The notes under the pieces were generated by a model. That model worked only from the letters and a program-made list of their open reading frames with translations, was not told where the DNA came from and made no database searches. Below, in pieces: positions 50,435 to 59,255 of a stretch of DNA of 64,000 nt. The stretch spans positions 2,310,001-2,374,000 of the forward strand of contig NZ_CP120361.1 of the NCBI RefSeq assembly GCF_029457495.1, written 5' to 3'. Position 1 is the first letter of the stretch, and each line of letters begins with the position of its first letter. Both the position numbers and the translations under genes were made by a program. The DNA comes from Chelativorans sp. AA-79 (GTDB lineage Bacteria > Pseudomonadota > Alphaproteobacteria > Rhizobiales > Rhizobiaceae).

Positions 50435-52645
50435 ATGAAGCACGTCAACATCGATGCGGTCGCTCGTGCCCTTGTGACAAGTGGTGCTGATGACATGACC
50501 GCGCAGTTTCTTGTTCCGGTCGCCACGTCGCTGCAGGATCGCCGGCCGCGAACGCTCAAGCATGGTGATACCTTCGCCGTGTTCGATCACAACGGCGACG
50601 CGGTCTCATGGCCGGGAAGCCCGGAGGGCCTGTTTCATCGCGACACGCGGTATCTGTCGCATCTCTATTTGACGATCGAGGGCCAGCATCCTCTCCTGCT
50701 CTCCTCGACGCTGCGCGACGACAATGCAACGCTGACCTGCGATCTCACCAATCCCGACATCCTCGACGCGGACGGCCGGCTCGTTCTCGAGCATGACCTC
50801 GTGCACCTGCGGCGATCCCGGTTTCTGTGGAAGGGGGTGTGCTACGAGCGCCTGGCAATTCGCAATTTCGACGAGCGCCCGCACCAGATCACCCTGAAGC
50901 TCGCCTTCTCCGCAGACTTCGCGGACTTGTTCGAGGTGCGCGGGGCGCGGCGTGAGCGCCGGGGTGACATGCAACCTCCGGAGGTGAAAGGCGATCGAGT
51001 GACTCTCGCCTATCTCGGCCTCGACGGCCGTCGGCGGACGACGACGCTCCGGTTCGATCCCGCGCCGCAGGAGATCAGCGCCGGCCATGCTTCATTCGTG
51101 CTCGACCTCGCGCCGCGCCAGGTCAGGACGATGGTGATCGAGATCGCCTGCGACGGCGTCGGCGGCGGGCCGCTGCGGCGCGGCTTCGGCGTGGCGCTGC
51201 GGGATGCGCGGGCTGCGCTGCGGCGGTCGTCGGCCCGGGCCGCGGCCGTCGAAACCTCGAACGAAATCTTCAACGAAGCGGTGCGCCGCTCGGTGTCCGA
51301 CCTCAATATGCTGGTCACGGATACGCCGGAGGGACCTTTTCCCTATGCTGGCATTCCCTGGTTCAGCACAGTTTTCGGCCGCGACGCCCTGATCACGGGG
51401 CTGCAGACCCTTTGGCTGGACCCGGCGATCGCACGAGGCGTCCTGCTTCATCTCGCGGCGAACCAGGCGGCCGATTTCGATTCGACGGCTGATGCCGAGC
51501 CTGGCAAGATCTTGCACGAGGTCCGTTACGGCGAGATGGCCGAACTGAAGGAGGTGCCGTTCCGCCGCTATCACGGCAGCATCGATTCGACGCCGCTCTT
51601 CGTCATGCTGGCCGGCGCCTATCTGGAGCGGACCGGCGATGCCGTCACGCTTCACCGGCTGTGGCCGAGTATCGAGGCGGCCCTGTCCTGGATGGACCGG
51701 CATGGCGACCGCGACGGCGACGGCTTCATCGAGTACGGCCGGCGCAATCCCGACGGCCTGGTCAACCAGGGCTGGAAGGACAGCCACGATTCCGTCTTCC
51801 ATGCCGATGGTTCCCTTGCCCGGGGGCCGATCGCGCTCGCGGAAGTGCAGGCTTATGCCTACGGGGCTTGGCGCGCGGCAGCCACTATCGCGCGAGCTGC
51901 CGGGCGTCCGGAGCAGGCCGAGGGCTTTGAGCGACGGGCGGAAGCGATCAGGATTGCTTTCGACGCAAGCTTCTTCGATGAGTCACTCGGCACCTATGTG
52001 ATGGCGCTGGACGGAGACAAGCGGCCCTGCCGGGTGCGCGGCTCCAATGCAGGGCATGTCCTGCTGACGGGCCTGGCGCTTCCGGAGCGAGCGGAAGCGG
52101 TGGTGCGGAGCCTGATGGGATCGGCGTCTTTCTCCGGCTGGGGCGTGCGCACCGTGGCCGCCACCGAGGCGCGATACAATCCGATGAGCTATCACAATGG
52201 CTCGGTCTGGCCTCACGACAACGCCCTGATCGCCGCCGGCTTTGCACGCTACGGCTTCAAGCGTGAAGCGGCTCGGATTTTCGAAGGCCTGTTCGCGGCA
52301 TCGACCTATATCGATCTTCGGCGCCTGCCCGAGCTGTTCTGCGGCTTCGCGCGCCAGCACACCAGGGGCCCGACCTTCTATCCCGTGGCCTGCGCCCCGC
52401 AGGCCTGGGCCGCGGGAGCGCCGCTGTTAATGCTCCAGTCTTGCCTGGGGCTCGGTTTCGATGCGGAGCGGATTCACATCAGGTTCGATGAGCCGGTCCT
52501 GCCGGCGTTCCTCGAGGAGGTCACCATCCGCAATCTGGTGCTCGATGGAGGTTCGGCGGACGTCACGCTGCGCCGGTCCCGCTCGCAGGTGGTCGTCGAT
52601 GTGCTGCAGCGCCAGGGGCCGGTCCGCGTGGTGACGACGACGTGA
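50435..52645 (+). CDS. Amylo-alpha-1,6-glucosidase / glycogen debranching-like protein
   Basis: 736 residues. N-terminal glycogen-debranching N domain (KHGDTFAVFDHNGDAVSWPGSPEGLFHRDTRYLSHLYLTIEG) and an (alpha/alpha)6 barrel (PFPYAGIPWFSTVFGRDALITGLQTLWLD, YHGSIDSTPLFVMLAGAYLERTGD, GLVNQGWKDSHDSVFHADG, YHNGSVWPHDNALIAAG). The acidic residues around WKDS and the barrel match GH15/GH63-like glucosidases. It would act on alpha-glucans or release compatible solutes. Found in many stress islands; no direct role is proven. Confidence 0.88.
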   Translation: MKHVNIDAVARALVTSGADDMTAQFLVPVATSLQDRRPRTLKHGDTFAVFDHNGDAVSWPGSPEGLFHRDTRYLSHLYLTIEGQHPLLLSSTLRDDNATLTCDLTNPDILDADGRLVLEHDLVHLRRSRFLWKGVCYERLAIRNFDERPHQITLKLAFSADFADLFEVRGARRERRGDMQPPEVKGDRVTLAYLGLDGRRRTTTLRFDPAPQEISAGHASFVLDLAPRQVRTMVIEIACDGVGGGPLRRGFGVALRDARAALRRSSARAAAVETSNEIFNEAVRRSVSDLNMLVTDTPEGPFPYAGIPWFSTVFGRDALITGLQTLWLDPAIARGVLLHLAANQAADFDSTADAEPGKILHEVRYGEMAELKEVPFRRYHGSIDSTPLFVMLAGAYLERTGDAVTLHRLWPSIEAALSWMDRHGDRDGDGFIEYGRRNPDGLVNQGWKDSHDSVFHADGSLARGPIALAEVQAYAYGAWRAAATIARAAGRPEQAEGFERRAEAIRIAFDASFFDESLGTYVMALDGDKRPCRVRGSNAGHVLLTGLALPERAEAVVRSLMGSASFSGWGVRTVAATEARYNPMSYHNGSVWPHDNALIAAGFARYGFKREAARIFEGLFAASTYIDLRRLPELFCGFARQHTRGPTFYPVACAPQAWAAGAPLLMLQSCLGLGFDAERIHIRFDEPVLPAFLEEVTIRNLVLDGGSADVTLRRSRSQVVVDVLQRQGPVRVVTTT

Positions 52646-52701
52646 ACGTGACGGGCCGCGCCCGAGCGCCGATCGGTTGCGGACCGGGTGTCGGGCCGAC
52701 A

Positions 52702-53043
52702 TTACCGGCCGGGGGGCGGAAGCATGAGCGGCTCCGCGAGCTTGACGATTTGCTTCCGCCCCTCGCCGTCGATGATTTCCATGCTCGAGAGGCCGGTGGC
52801 GCCTTCGTCTACGGCCATGCTGCGCGGACGATGTATCAGGTGATCGAGGCCCTCGAGGGCGATGTCGACGATATCGTTCTTGGGATCATAGGTGATGCCG
52901 AGGACCGGAACCCACTTGGTGGCGATTTGATCCCCCAAGGGCAGTGCAGCGACCTCGATCTGAGCACGCTTTCCCTGCAATCCCTTGGATACGCGATCGC
53001 AGTACGACTGCCATTCGCTCTTGGAGAGTTGTCGGACGGACAT
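52702..53043 (-). CDS. DUF5335 family protein
   Basis: 113 residues: SVRQLSKSEWQSYCDRVSKGLQGKRAQIEVAALPLGDQIATKWVPVLGITYDPKNDIVDIALEGLDHLIHRPRSMAV, then IIDGEGRKQIVKLAEPLMLPPP. This matches the small cytosolic family of unknown function DUF5335. It is the only leftward gene of this stretch, convergent with the debranching gene. Confidence 0.8.
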   Translation of the reverse strand: MSVRQLSKSEWQSYCDRVSKGLQGKRAQIEVAALPLGDQIATKWVPVLGITYDPKNDIVDIALEGLDHLIHRPRSMAVDEGATGLSSMEIIDGEGRKQIVKLAEPLMLPPPGR

Positions 53044-53339
53044 GTGGAATCTCCTGTGTGGTTATGGCTAGTGGTGCTCCAGGAGGCTAGGACACGACGT
53101 GTCACCTCCGTGCGGAATCCGAAAACGCCGCGCGGTCATTTGTGGCCTGACCACATTGTGCCTGATGCAGATCGGTCGTGAATTGACGACCGTCATTGTC
53201 GTGGCCGCCTGAATAGGCGAAGCGATTCATCATGAGGGCGGGCTTCGCCTCGCCCATGATCAGGTTTTGCGCTTTCCGGTAGCATCCTCATACCCAGGGC
53301 AAGAATATAGATCTCTATCGAACCGCGACGGAGTGTTGA

Positions 53340-54251
53340 TTGAGCGAAGATCCCTACAGGGTGCTGGGTGTGAGGAAGGAGGCCAGTCAGGAGGAGATCC
53401 AGAAGGCCTACCGCAAGCTGGCAAAGAAGCTGCACCCCGATCTCAATCCCGGCAACAAGCAGGCCGAGGAGCAGTTCAAGGCGGCCTCGGCGGCGTATGA
53501 CCTGCTGAGCGATCCCGAAAAGCGCGCGCGCTTCGATCGCGGAGAGATTGACGCCGAGGGTCATGAGCGCCCGCGCCAGCGCTACTACCGGGATTTCGCC
53601 GGAGCGACCGCCGGGGAGCATCCCTATGCCACGGCGGAGGGTTTCTCAGACTTCAGCGATGAAGGTGACCTGTTCTCCAGCATTTTCGGTCGCGGCGGAC
53701 GTTTTAACCTGAGAATGCGGGGGCAGGATGCGCATTACCGCCTGCCGGTGGAATTCCTGGAGGCCGTCAACGGAGCGGTGCGCCGTGTCACCCTCGCCGA
53801 CGGCTCGACGGTGGACGTGACGGTTCCGCCGGGCGCGCGCGACGGGCAGGTACTGCGGCTCACCGGCAAGGGAAGCGCCGGCGTCGGCGGCGGCCCGCCC
53901 GGCGATGCCTTTATCGAGATCACCGTCAAACCCCATCCGATCTTCACCCGCAAGGGGGACGACATCCACCTGGAGCTTCCTATTTCGCTTACCGAAGCCG
54001 TCATGGGGGGCAAGATTTTAGTTCCAACGCCTGGTGGGCCGGTGACGATGAGGGTTCCCAAAAGCTCCAATTCCGGGACCGTTCTGCGCCTGCGCGGCAA
54101 GGGCCTCCCGCGGGCAAACGGAACGCGTGGCGATGAATACGTCAGGCTGAAGATCGTTCTGCCGGACAAGCCCGACCCGGAACTGGAGCGGTTCGTACAA
54201 GGATGGGCCGCAGGCAAGAGCCACAATCCGCGCCGCGGCATGGGGGAATGA
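53340..54251 (+). CDS. cbpA: DnaJ-class co-chaperone (CbpA type)
   Basis: 303 residues: J domain with HPD motif ([39 protein letters not shown]), a Gly/Phe-rich linker (residues about 85-125), and the DnaJ C-terminal beta-sandwich pair ([48 protein letters not shown]). The zinc-finger of DnaJ is missing, which defines CbpA. Start is TTG at 53340 with GGAG upstream. It stimulates DnaK; the next gene encodes its modulator. Confidence 0.93.
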   Translation: MSEDPYRVLGVRKEASQEEIQKAYRKLAKKLHPDLNPGNKQAEEQFKAASAAYDLLSDPEKRARFDRGEIDAEGHERPRQRYYRDFAGATAGEHPYATAEGFSDFSDEGDLFSSIFGRGGRFNLRMRGQDAHYRLPVEFLEAVNGAVRRVTLADGSTVDVTVPPGARDGQVLRLTGKGSAGVGGGPPGDAFIEITVKPHPIFTRKGDDIHLELPISLTEAVMGGKILVPTPGGPVTMRVPKSSNSGTVLRLRGKGLPRANGTRGDEYVRLKIVLPDKPDPELERFVQGWAAGKSHNPRRGMGE

Positions 54252-54602
54252 ATGCTCGAGTTCAATGAGTTTGTTCTGCGCGTGAGGCTCAGTCAGGAGA
54301 TCATTGAGGCATGGGTTGCTGAGGGTTGGTTGCGCCCGCGGCGAACGGAGCAGGGACCGGCCTTTTCGGAGATGGACGTCTCACGCGTGCAACTGATCCA
54401 AGACCTGCGCAACGACCTGGGCGTCAATGAAGAGGGCGTTGCAATCATCCTGGACCTCATTGATCAGATGCACGGTCTACGAAAGACGTTGCGCGAATTG
54501 TGCGATGCGATCGGCGTACAGCCGACTGAGCTGCAGCATCGAATATTGGCGGAAGTCCGTAGTCGGCGCCCCATTCTGCTGAAGGGGAACGACGAGCCGT
54601 GA
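54252..54602 (+). CDS. cbpM: Chaperone modulator CbpM
   Basis: 116 residues with a MerR-like N-terminus (LEFNEFVLRVRLSQEIIEAWVAEGWLRPRRTEQGPAFSEMDVSRVQLIQDLRNDLGVNEEGVAIILDLIDQMHGLRK). CbpM binds the CbpA J domain and inhibits it. Start directly follows the cbpA stop (TGA-ATG). Confidence 0.9.
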   Translation: MLEFNEFVLRVRLSQEIIEAWVAEGWLRPRRTEQGPAFSEMDVSRVQLIQDLRNDLGVNEEGVAIILDLIDQMHGLRKTLRELCDAIGVQPTELQHRILAEVRSRRPILLKGNDEP

Positions 54603-54652
54603 CCTGCTTGCCGACCTGAAGGTCGTGCTGCGTAAGTGCGAAGGGAGCAGGT

Positions 54653-55115
54653 ATGAAGTTGCTCGAACGGTTGGATATCAACACAGCGCAATGGCATCTC
54701 GCGAGCACCTACGAGAAGTTCGAGCAGGTGGTCGTGCTGGCTGACTGGGCTGATCATCGTCGTCATCGCTTCTGCTGTCCGGCATTTGGCTGCCAAAATC
54801 TTGTCCAGCCTCATTCTGTCAAGTTTCGACCCGACAGATCCGGCGGTGTTCCAAACCGTCTTCGGGATGATTCTGACCCTTATTATCGCTCTGGAGTTCA
54901 AGCATTCGATCTTGATAATGGTCAGACGTCAGCAGAGCGTTGTACAGGTCGCACAGTTGTTCTGATCGCAATGCTGGCAGTGATCCGAAAGTTTATCGCT
55001 GGCTGCAGCCATTATTGCCTTAGGCGCCGTTTACTGGCTGGTTCGCGAACAAGACCGCAAGGACCAGATCGACGTTCTGGAAAGGGGCACGCGCGAAATC
55101 CGCGACGGCGCATGA
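54653..55115 (+). pseudogene. psiE: PsiE-like phosphate-starvation membrane protein, frameshifted
   Basis: Reading three frames in turn recovers a PsiE protein. Frame 1 gives MKLLERLDINTAQWHLASTYEKFEQVVVL; the +1 frame gives TGLIIVVIASAVRHLAAKILSSLI and FDPTDPAVFQTVFGMILTLIIALEFKHSILIMVRRQQSVVQV; frame 1 returns with RTVVLIAMLAVIRKFI; a third shift then gives AAAIIALGAVYWLVREQDRKDQIDVLERGTREIRDGA to TGA at 55113. At least three shifts, plus a short gap between RKFI and AAAII. PsiE is one of the core tLST genes; here it has decayed. Confidence 0.85.
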
Positions 55116-55403
55116 TTCACGCGTAGATCGAATATCCAGCGCGAACTTGGCCACGGTCTCGATGGTTCGTCCCGACCTTTTACAGCGCGCGGGCTGGGTC
55201 TGCAGGGCCTTCGGACGAGTAATGGGACCCGCCGGCCGATCCGCGGTGCGTCACTTCGGCCAGGCGCCCCCCTACAGCTGAACTGACGGTTGTCAGGGCG
55301 GCTGTTCCTAGCCTGTGCGAATGGTCGGCCGAAGGCAGTCTGTTCAGGCCGGCTGACGAACGCCGCCGAGGATCGGGATTCATGAGATGGGTCAGGAGCG
55401 AGC

Positions 55404-55922
55404 ATGTCGTCGCCACACAACAAAGAAGATGAGGTAGTCGCAACCGAGGCCGTAGATATTGGAACGTTGCTCGCGGAGAATGCGTCGCTCCAAGATCGCC
55501 TGCTGCGTGCGTTGGCTGAAGCTGAGAACGTTCGGCGACGGGCGGATCGTGACATGGAAGAGACGCGCAAATTTGCCGTAGCGGAATTCTCGCGCGAGCT
55601 CTTACCGATTCTCGACAATCTGCAGCGCGTTCTCGACGCGAAAAGGCGGACGGAGAACCAGGTGAGTGACGCGTTGGTAGAAGGCGTCACGACAACGTTG
55701 CGCCTTTTTCTTCAGACCCTCGAGCGCTTTGGAATCAAGAAGATCGCTGCCCTGGGAGAGCGCTTTGATCCAACCCTGCATGAGGCGCTGATGGAATCTG
55801 CGGACCAATCTCACCCGCCAGGAACTGTCACGCAGGTCCTGGAAGAAGGCTTCACTATCCATGGACGCCTTCTGAGACCAGCGAGAGTGGTGGTAGCGAA
55901 GCCGATGCGATCTGATGGCTAA
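55404..55922 (+). CDS. grpE: Nucleotide exchange factor GrpE (island paralogue)
   Basis: 172 residues: N-terminal helix (LLAENASLQDRLLRALAEAENVRRRADRDMEETRKFAVAEFSRELLPILDNLQRVLDA) and the beta-domain (GIKKIAALGERFDPTLHEALMESADQSHPPGTVTQVLEEGFTIHGRLLRPARVVVAK). Releases ADP from DnaK. Together with CbpA it gives the island two of the three parts of a DnaK machine; no dnaK is seen in the window. Confidence 0.93.
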   Translation: MSSPHNKEDEVVATEAVDIGTLLAENASLQDRLLRALAEAENVRRRADRDMEETRKFAVAEFSRELLPILDNLQRVLDAKRRTENQVSDALVEGVTTTLRLFLQTLERFGIKKIAALGERFDPTLHEALMESADQSHPPGTVTQVLEEGFTIHGRLLRPARVVVAKPMRSDG

Positions 55923-56166
55923 CATCGCCAAACCAGTTGAGGAATGCCCAACGGCAGCCACGTGAGGCTTCGCGAGGGTCATGCAACGAGTGAGCAGCGG
56001 GATCGATCTGGAGGTCGTGCAAACAGAGGTCGGGATGGGCCGAGGCTCACCATGCCGCGTCAGAGTTGCTTCGGGTGGTAGTCGCAGAAAAGCCAGCAGC
56101 ATGACGACACGGGCGCGTTGCCATAATCGCAAGACGCGGAGCGCGGCTGGGAAACGTTGGCGCCGC

Positions 56167-56403
56167 CTACGCAGCCTTCCTGCTTTCCGGCTCCCTGATC
56201 AGCGCGTCGGGATCAGATCCGACTTCCGTTGCCGACACCGGTCGCTCCCAATTCGGAACGCGCAGCGCGGGATTGGACGGACCTTCAACTGGGGCAGTTT
56301 GCAGGCTTCTGAGCGCGATGCTCTGCAACGCGAGCCACGGAAATGCTGCGGCAACGCTCATATGCGAGACGAATACCATGGAGAGAACCGCCTCTGTGAA
56401 CAT
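56167..56403 (-). CDS. Small hypothetical protein
   Basis: 78 residues starting MFTEAVLSMVFVSHMSVAAAFPWLALQSIALRSLQTAP, then polar SNPALRVPNWERPVSATEVGSDPDALIREPESRKAA. The frame runs on from the groES fragment, but a strong GGGAGG site eight bases before this ATG argues it is translated separately. The amphipathic Ala-rich N-terminus recalls short phasin-like proteins; no firm assignment. Confidence 0.5.
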   Translation of the reverse strand: MFTEAVLSMVFVSHMSVAAAFPWLALQSIALRSLQTAPVEGPSNPALRVPNWERPVSATEVGSDPDALIREPESRKAA

Positions 56404-56439
56404 TTTACTAGCCTCCCGGATTATTGGCAAAGGGCCGGA

Positions 56440-56610
56440 AGGGCTGACCCACGCCACGACCTCATCCTGTTGCGGCTTCTCCTTCGCGGTGACCGGAATG
56501 ATGAAGTCGTCCGTTATCCGCTCTTCGGCCTCGATGCGCTTGACAACGAATCCACGCAACGGCCGGAAACGCTTCCTCGTCCTCCGGACCACCAAACCAT
56601 ATTGTGCCAA
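56440..56610 (-). pseudogene. groES: groES fragment
   Basis: Residues 15-54 of this frame (FRPLRGFVVKRIEAEERITDDFIIPVTAKEKPQQDEVVAW) align with the GroES N-terminal half ([41 protein letters not shown]). The mobile-loop glycines are substituted and the C-terminal half is gone. It cannot form a normal GroES heptamer; most likely a remnant of a groESL cargo copy. Confidence 0.75.
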
Positions 56611-56644
56611 AGCGACGGCGGATGGCGATCCGCCGTCGCTTTGG
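56607..56644. repeat. Perfect 17-bp inverted repeat with 4-base loop
   Basis: CCAAAGCGACGGCGGAT (56607-56623), loop GGCG, then the exact complement (56628-56644). This is one of the most stable hairpins in the window. No T-run follows in either direction. It overlaps the start of the groES remnant and could be a terminator-like or insertion-derived element. Confidence 0.8.
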
Positions 56645-56812
56645 AGCTAGGTACGGCTAAACGAATTTCAAGCGTCACCGTCGAGCGGATCGGAGCAGCG
56701 CCGCCTTCACGAGCTGCCCCAAGAAAATCCGCAAGTGGAGCGGGGGGACGAACCCCGCCTGATCTCTTCGCGCGGCGTCAAAGGGCTTCGCCCATAGAGG
56801 TGATGAAGTAGC

Positions 56813-57151
56813 ATGCCGTCTGCTTTGCAAGGAGCGGCCATGGTGCTTCTCGTGCTGGCGGGAGGACCCGTGCCGAACTTTAGTGCCGAACCCTTCTGCC
56901 GCGGGATCGCCGAGCTTCTCCGAGAGCCGGAATACCTACAAATATGTCTAGACAGGGAGCGGGAGGCGAGCGACCAATTGAAGGCTTCGTGGCCTAAGTT
57001 CTCGCCGGCGGATCGCACGCGCTGCCTGCACCTCAGCTCACTGGGGAGCGCTCCTAGCTATGTCGAATTGCTCGCCTGTCTCGAGATTGCACAGGAGATT
57101 CGCGAGCGCGAAGCCCGTGAACGTGGGAACGGTTTCAGTCTGCCTCCTTGA
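56813..57151 (+). CDS. Predicted secreted cysteine-containing protein
   Basis: 112 residues. A hydrophobic start (GAAMVLLVLAGGPVPNFSA) suggests a signal peptide. The remaining part has two similar units with paired cysteines (FCRGIAELLREPEYLQICLDREREA and RCLHLSSLGSAPSYVELLACLEIAQEI), as in small periplasmic proteins of unknown function in rhizobia. Ribosome site weak. Confidence 0.6.
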   Translation: MPSALQGAAMVLLVLAGGPVPNFSAEPFCRGIAELLREPEYLQICLDREREASDQLKASWPKFSPADRTRCLHLSSLGSAPSYVELLACLEIAQEIREREARERGNGFSLPP

Positions 57152-57225
57152 CGCAAGGCCGGCATGGCATAGAGCGGTGGATGACGAGCCCTGGAGGCCC
57201 ATGTGCTCGGCCAGACGCGAGAGCG

Positions 57226-57444
57226 TTACGCGTCCGGATCGGGCTCGCTCGATTCAAGAATTTCAACAAGCGCGCCGACGCGTCCGGAGGGATGGGGCCG
57301 CCCCTCGTTGATCAGCGCCTCATCGGCGTTGAGCCACGCCCACGCTTCCGCCAGCTCTTCGGACGTCGCTCCCGTCTGGTTGATCTCCGCGATCAAGATC
57401 TCGTCGACGGGCCCGAGAATGACGGTGATTTCCTCCTCGGTCAT
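57226..57444 (-). CDS. Small acidic hypothetical protein
   Basis: 72 residues: MTEEEITVILGPVDEILIAEINQTGATSEELAEAWAWLNADEALINEGRPHPSGRVGALVEILE. Acidic, all-alpha by pattern, no membrane segment or metal motif. It is leftward with the glutaredoxin and peroxiredoxin genes (98 bases from the former), so probably part of the same redox transcript. Confidence 0.65.
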   Translation of the reverse strand: MTEEEITVILGPVDEILIAEINQTGATSEELAEAWAWLNADEALINEGRPHPSGRVGALVEILESSEPDPDA

Positions 57445-57542
57445 TGTCTGTCCTCCGTCGTGTCCTTGTCGTGGTGGGCGACGACCGCGCGGCCGAGACG
57501 TTGTGATCTCGGTCGCCGGCCGTCGCGGTCAAATTGCGTGCT

Positions 57543-57833
57543 TCAACGATATCCCGCTCGGCTGAGAGCCCAGTCGAGCTCCCGCAGCGACGGCTGGACG
57601 AGCACCTGGCCGCCGATCGTCACAGTCGGGCTTCCGATCCGCCCACCCGCCAGCCATTCGAGCTGGTCGCGCGCTTCGGGATGGAGGTCCCAGTCGATGA
57701 ACCGATAGGGGATGCCGGCCCGGTCCAGATGACGGCGCACCATCATGGTGATGCCGCACCAGCGGCTGCCATAGACGGCCACGTCCGCGACCTGCGGACG
57801 GTACGCAAAGGGGGAGTAGGTTGACGCATACAT
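57543..57833 (-). CDS. Glutaredoxin-like protein
   Basis: 96 residues with thioredoxin fold: VADVAVYGSRWCGITMMVRRHLDRAGIPYRFIDWDLHPEARDQLEWLAGGRIGSPTVTIGGQVLVQPSLRELDWAL. The active site is Cys26-Gly-Ile-Thr, lacking the second cysteine, so monothiol. cis-Pro is in SPTVTIG. Starts 12 bases after the peroxiredoxin stop, so it may reduce that enzyme. Confidence 0.88.
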   Translation of the reverse strand: MYASTYSPFAYRPQVADVAVYGSRWCGITMMVRRHLDRAGIPYRFIDWDLHPEARDQLEWLAGGRIGSPTVTIGGQVLVQPSLRELDWALSRAGYR

Positions 57834-57845
57834 GGTCCAATCTCC

Positions 57846-58577
57846 TCAAGCCGCCTTAGGGGTTGCCAATTGGTCCAGTGCGCTGAACAAGTCGTAGATG
57901 TCGGGGACGTGCTGGAGCTTCGGCGAGACCTGCGCGTGGCGGATGATGCCGTTCTCGTCGACGATATAGAGCGCCCTTTCCGAGAAGCCGTCGGCCTCGC
58001 GCCAGACCTTGTAGCGGCGCGCGACGTCGCCCTTCGGATTGAAGTCGGCGAGCAGCGGGAAGGTCAGCCCGCGCACGGCCGCCCACGCCCCATGGCTGTA
58101 AAGGCTATCGACGGAGATGCCCATCACCTCGGCGCCGCGCTTGCGGAACTCATCGAGCTCGTGCTGATAAAGATCGAGCTGGCGGCTGCACCCCGGACTC
58201 CAGTCGAGCGGATAGAAGGCGAGGACGACACGCCGGCCGCGATAGTCGGACAGGCGAATCGTGCGGCCATTCGCGTCGGGAAGCGCGAAGTCGGGCGCGG
58301 GTTCTCCGGCGGCAAGCGGCGTGTTGACAGCATCGCCCTCCATCGGGGGCGCGTGTTCATGGAGATCGACGATGTCATCGATGGTGGGGCCGGACCGGAC
58401 CTGCCTCGCATTGCCGGACACCTGGATGCGCCAGAGCTCCTGCACCATGCCATGAAGAACGGACAAAGCCTTCCTTTCGGCACTGTCGGAAAGCTGCGGC
58501 GCAAGTGAAGCAAAATCAGCCTCAAGCTGCTCAATTCGGCTCGGCCGGACATTTAAAGGGCCTGCATGGCTGTCCAT
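57846..58577 (-). CDS. Peroxiredoxin (AhpC/TSA family) with N-terminal extension
   Basis: 243 residues. The peroxiredoxin domain begins near residue 88 (AAGEPAPDFALPDANGRTIRLSDYRGRRVVLAFYPLDWSPGC), with peroxidatic Cys130; no other cysteine is present, so it is a 1-Cys type needing an external thiol, possibly the adjacent glutaredoxin. The first 85 residues (helical, LEADFASLAPQLSDSAERKALSVLHGMVQELWRIQ) are not part of the family. AGGAGG precedes the start; the much longer open frame upstream is spurious. Confidence 0.88.
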   Translation of the reverse strand: MDSHAGPLNVRPSRIEQLEADFASLAPQLSDSAERKALSVLHGMVQELWRIQVSGNARQVRSGPTIDDIVDLHEHAPPMEGDAVNTPLAAGEPAPDFALPDANGRTIRLSDYRGRRVVLAFYPLDWSPGCSRQLDLYQHELDEFRKRGAEVMGISVDSLYSHGAWAAVRGLTFPLLADFNPKGDVARRYKVWREADGFSERALYIVDENGIIRHAQVSPKLQHVPDIYDLFSALDQLATPKAA

Positions 58578-58755
58578 GGCTAAACCTCCTTCTTCAACCT
58601 GTATCCTTTCGTTCCTTTGAGTGATGTGCCGTGAACGCCGGACGACGCCACGAGCAGTGGTGATATAAGGACGGCATTTGAGAGATGCCACTCGTGGTAG
58701 CCGGTGCGAACGCTCCCCAAATGAAGGGAAAGTGTTTGCATAAGGAATCACGTCG

Positions 58756-59205
58756 ATGGAGAAACGTCGCGTCGTTTGCCCGAACTGTGACAGTATCAAT
58801 GCCGTGCCGGTGAATCGGCCGGCCGAGGCGGCAAAGTGTGGCCGATGCCACGCGAAGCTGTTCCAAGGAACGCCGGCCGAACTTGATGCCGCCCGACTGG
58901 AGAGGCACATCGCCAATTCCGACATTCCGGTGGTCGTGGATTTCTGGGCGCCCTGGTGCGGCCCTTGCCGGGCGATGGCGCCGATCTTCGCCCAAGCCGC
59001 GAAAACGATTGAGCCGAGAGCCCGGTTCGCGAAGGTGAATGTCGATGAAAATCCTGAGGCGGCGCGCCGATATGGGGTCCAGGGGATCCCGGCTCTTTTG
59101 GCCTTTTCAGAAGGCAAGGTGGCAGCCCGGCAAGCCGGCTTGACGGACGCGAACACGCTGCGCGGGTGGGTCGAGCGCCTGGTGGTCTGTTCGAATCCAG
59201 GCTGA
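58756..59205 (+). CDS. trxC: Thioredoxin 2 (TrxC)
   Basis: 149 residues: N-terminal zinc ribbon (C8xxC11 and C28xxC31) followed by a thioredoxin domain with active site W67-C-G-P-C71 and cis-Pro in GIPALLAF. Zinc-ribbon TrxC proteins are oxidative- and heat-stress disulfide reductases. Divergent from the peroxiredoxin gene over 178 bases. A trx gene is part of the tLST core. Confidence 0.93.
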   Translation: MEKRRVVCPNCDSINAVPVNRPAEAAKCGRCHAKLFQGTPAELDAARLERHIANSDIPVVVDFWAPWCGPCRAMAPIFAQAAKTIEPRARFAKVNVDENPEAARRYGVQGIPALLAFSEGKVAARQAGLTDANTLRGWVERLVVCSNPG

Positions 59206-59220
59206 TCGGGGGCTTCGCCT

Positions 59221-59248
59221 CTTGAACCGCTAAAGCGCTGAACTAAAT
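59221..59248 (+). promoter_or_regulatory. RpoH (sigma-32)-type promoter of the first hsp20
   Basis: CTTGAA (59221-59226), 16-base spacer, CTAAAT (59243-59248). Start near 59255 falls at the beginning of the ROSE-like structure, which fits both assignments. Confidence 0.6.
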
Positions 59249-59255
59249 CAAAAAA

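Noticed and set aside
55981..56811. 276-residue plus-strand frame opposite the groES remnant
   Set aside because: No domain and no ribosome site; its amino-acid make-up is that of an antisense frame.
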